From assembly GCF_000419525.1 (NCBI RefSeq), contig NZ_ATTE01000001.1:62001-126000 (forward strand): a DNA stretch of 64,000 nt. The letters run 5' to 3'. Every line of letters starts with the position of its first letter. Positions within the stretch are counted from its first letter, which is position 1. The notes under the pieces are model-generated. The model saw only the letters and a list, made by a program, of their open reading frames with translations. It was not told the DNA's origin and searched no databases. A program made the position numbers and the translations under genes. Source of the DNA: Leucothrix mucor DSM 2157. Lineage in GTDB: Bacteria > Pseudomonadota > Gammaproteobacteria > Thiotrichales > Thiotrichaceae. Positions 63,121 to 64,000 of the stretch are shown here, in pieces.

Positions 63121-63984
63121 ATGGCAGGTCTAAAGGAAATACGCTCTCAGATTGGTAGTATTCAAAATACCAAGAAGATCACCAAAGCAATGGAAATGGT
63201 TGCTGCGTCTAAGATGCGTCGCGCTAAAGAGCGTATGGAAGAATCTCGTCCATACGCCGATAAAATGCGGCAAGTTGTAGGGCATTTAGCGAATGGCCAC
63301 CTCGAATACCGTCACCCTTACGTCGTTGATCGTGAGCAAGTGAAGCGGGTTGGTTACATTATTATCTCTACAGATCGTGGTTTGTGTGGTGGTTTGAACG
63401 GAAACTTGTTCAAAAAAGCCTTTCAAGATATTGCGAACTGGAAAGAGCAGAACGTTGAGGTTGATATTGCAGTCCTCGGCGGAAAAGCACTTTCGGCATT
63501 TCGTCGTTACGGCGTTGTGGCAGAAAGAACCCATATGGGTGATAAGCCTGCGCTTACCGATATTATCGGTACGATTAAGGTGATGCTTGATGCTTATGAA
63601 GACGGCAAGATCGATCGCCTGTTTTTGGTAGAGAATAAATTCGTTAACAGCATGACACAAACGCCACAGGTAACGCAGTTGGTTCCTGTTGTGGCTGCTA
63701 AGCTTGATAAGGAAACTCAGTCTCACTGGGATTACCTTTATGAGCCAGAGTCACAAGTGGTTATTGATCGTCTGATGACTCGTTATATTGAGTCTTTGGT
63801 CTATCAAGGTGTCGTCGAGAACATCGCCTGCGAAATGTCGGCGCGTATGATTGCTATGAAGAGTGCATCTGATAATGCAGGAAATATTATCAATGACCTT
63901 AAATTAGCTTACAACAAGGCGCGTCAGGCTGCGATTACTCAGGAAATTTCCGAGATCGTTTCAGGTGCTGCGGCGGTTGGATAA
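63121..63984 (+). CDS. atpG: ATP synthase subunit gamma
   Basis: Rotating central shaft of F1. 287 residues, complete, with N-terminal [20 protein letters not shown] and [10 protein letters not shown], and the conserved C-terminus [20 protein letters not shown]. The last 16 bp of the window follow its stop; atpD and atpC are expected beyond the right edge. Confidence 0.97.
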   Translation: MAGLKEIRSQIGSIQNTKKITKAMEMVAASKMRRAKERMEESRPYADKMRQVVGHLANGHLEYRHPYVVDREQVKRVGYIIISTDRGLCGGLNGNLFKKAFQDIANWKEQNVEVDIAVLGGKALSAFRRYGVVAERTHMGDKPALTDIIGTIKVMLDAYEDGKIDRLFLVENKFVNSMTQTPQVTQLVPVVAAKLDKETQSHWDYLYEPESQVVIDRLMTRYIESLVYQGVVENIACEMSARMIAMKSASDNAGNIINDLKLAYNKARQAAITQEISEIVSGAAAVG

Positions 63985-64000
63985 ACCGCTGGCGACTGGC

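Overview
The window is chromosomal DNA of a Gram-negative bacterium, most likely a gammaproteobacterium of moderate G+C. It encodes lipid A acylation, ubiquinone synthesis (coq7, ubiK), the MEP pathway (ispG), separate RelA and SpoT, MsrPQ, ZnuABC, TonB and an atpIBEFHAG operon. The orders tonB-yqgE-ruvX-pyrR-pyrB-pyrC' and engB-cytochrome c4-dsbA are Pseudomonas-like. Type III pantothenate kinase, standalone CbiX and the sequence divergence argue against an enteric or a true Pseudomonas. A Thiotrichales-like relative is my guess, at low confidence. I see no prophage, insertion sequence, CRISPR array, integron or rRNA; almost everything looks vertically inherited.

Layout. 1-1.5 kb: end of gmk, rluE and a SPOR protein (minus). 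2-5 kb: two overlapping paralogous TPR proteins with a shared N-terminal domain of unknown function. 5-11.5 kb (minus): a Q/A-rich lipoprotein with a lysozyme-like end, msrPQ, lspA and ileS. 12-13.8 kb: a secreted six-repeat Ig-like protein. 14-17.1 kb: thioredoxin-like protein, birA (no HTH), coaX, SPOR protein, cbiX. 17.1-18 kb: a 6S RNA gene on the minus strand, divergent from a lexA gene. 18-22 kb: ankyrin protein, coaD, spoT, rpoZ. 22-30 kb: hemH, lpxL-like, tonB, yqgE, ruvX, pyrR, pyrB, pyrC', yicC. 30-35.7 kb: cbpA-like, degQ-like, a candidate Spot 42/ErsA-type sRNA, engB, cytochrome c4, lipoprotein dsbA, coq7. 35.7-42.2 kb (minus): Sel1 protein, ubiK, a small outer-membrane protein, ispG, tolC-like, ribF, trmL. 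42.4-45.7 kb: tRNA-Phe, a secreted glycosidase-like protein, sseB. 45.8-48.4 kb: divergent znuA and znuCB. 48.4-51.5 kb: a DUF1501/DUF1800 pair and a small membrane protein. 51.5-58.6 kb: bipA, relA, uvrD, vanZ-like. 58.8-64 kb: atpI to atpG, with the window ending just after atpG.

How the parts relate. Several elements concern growth-rate and stress control: 6S RNA, LexA, RelA with an apparently intact synthetase but no HD motif, SpoT with an intact HD motif but damaged synthetase motifs, RpoZ, BipA, and a tRNA-Phe promoter with a GC-rich discriminator. The two RSH proteins look like a division of labour: one makes and one destroys (p)ppGpp. The pyrimidine cluster has a dihydroorotase homologue without its metal-binding histidines, as in Pseudomonas, where it is structural for aspartate transcarbamoylase.

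The least explained loci are the tandem TPR pair (1972-4973), the Q/A-rich lipoprotein (5003-6340), the Ig-repeat protein (12005-13816), the glycosidase-like protein (42666-44876), the DUF1501/DUF1800 pair, and the structured RNA region between degQ and engB (32411-32569). I found no clear multi-gene novel defence or secretion system. All calls come from reading the sequence; no database search was run.
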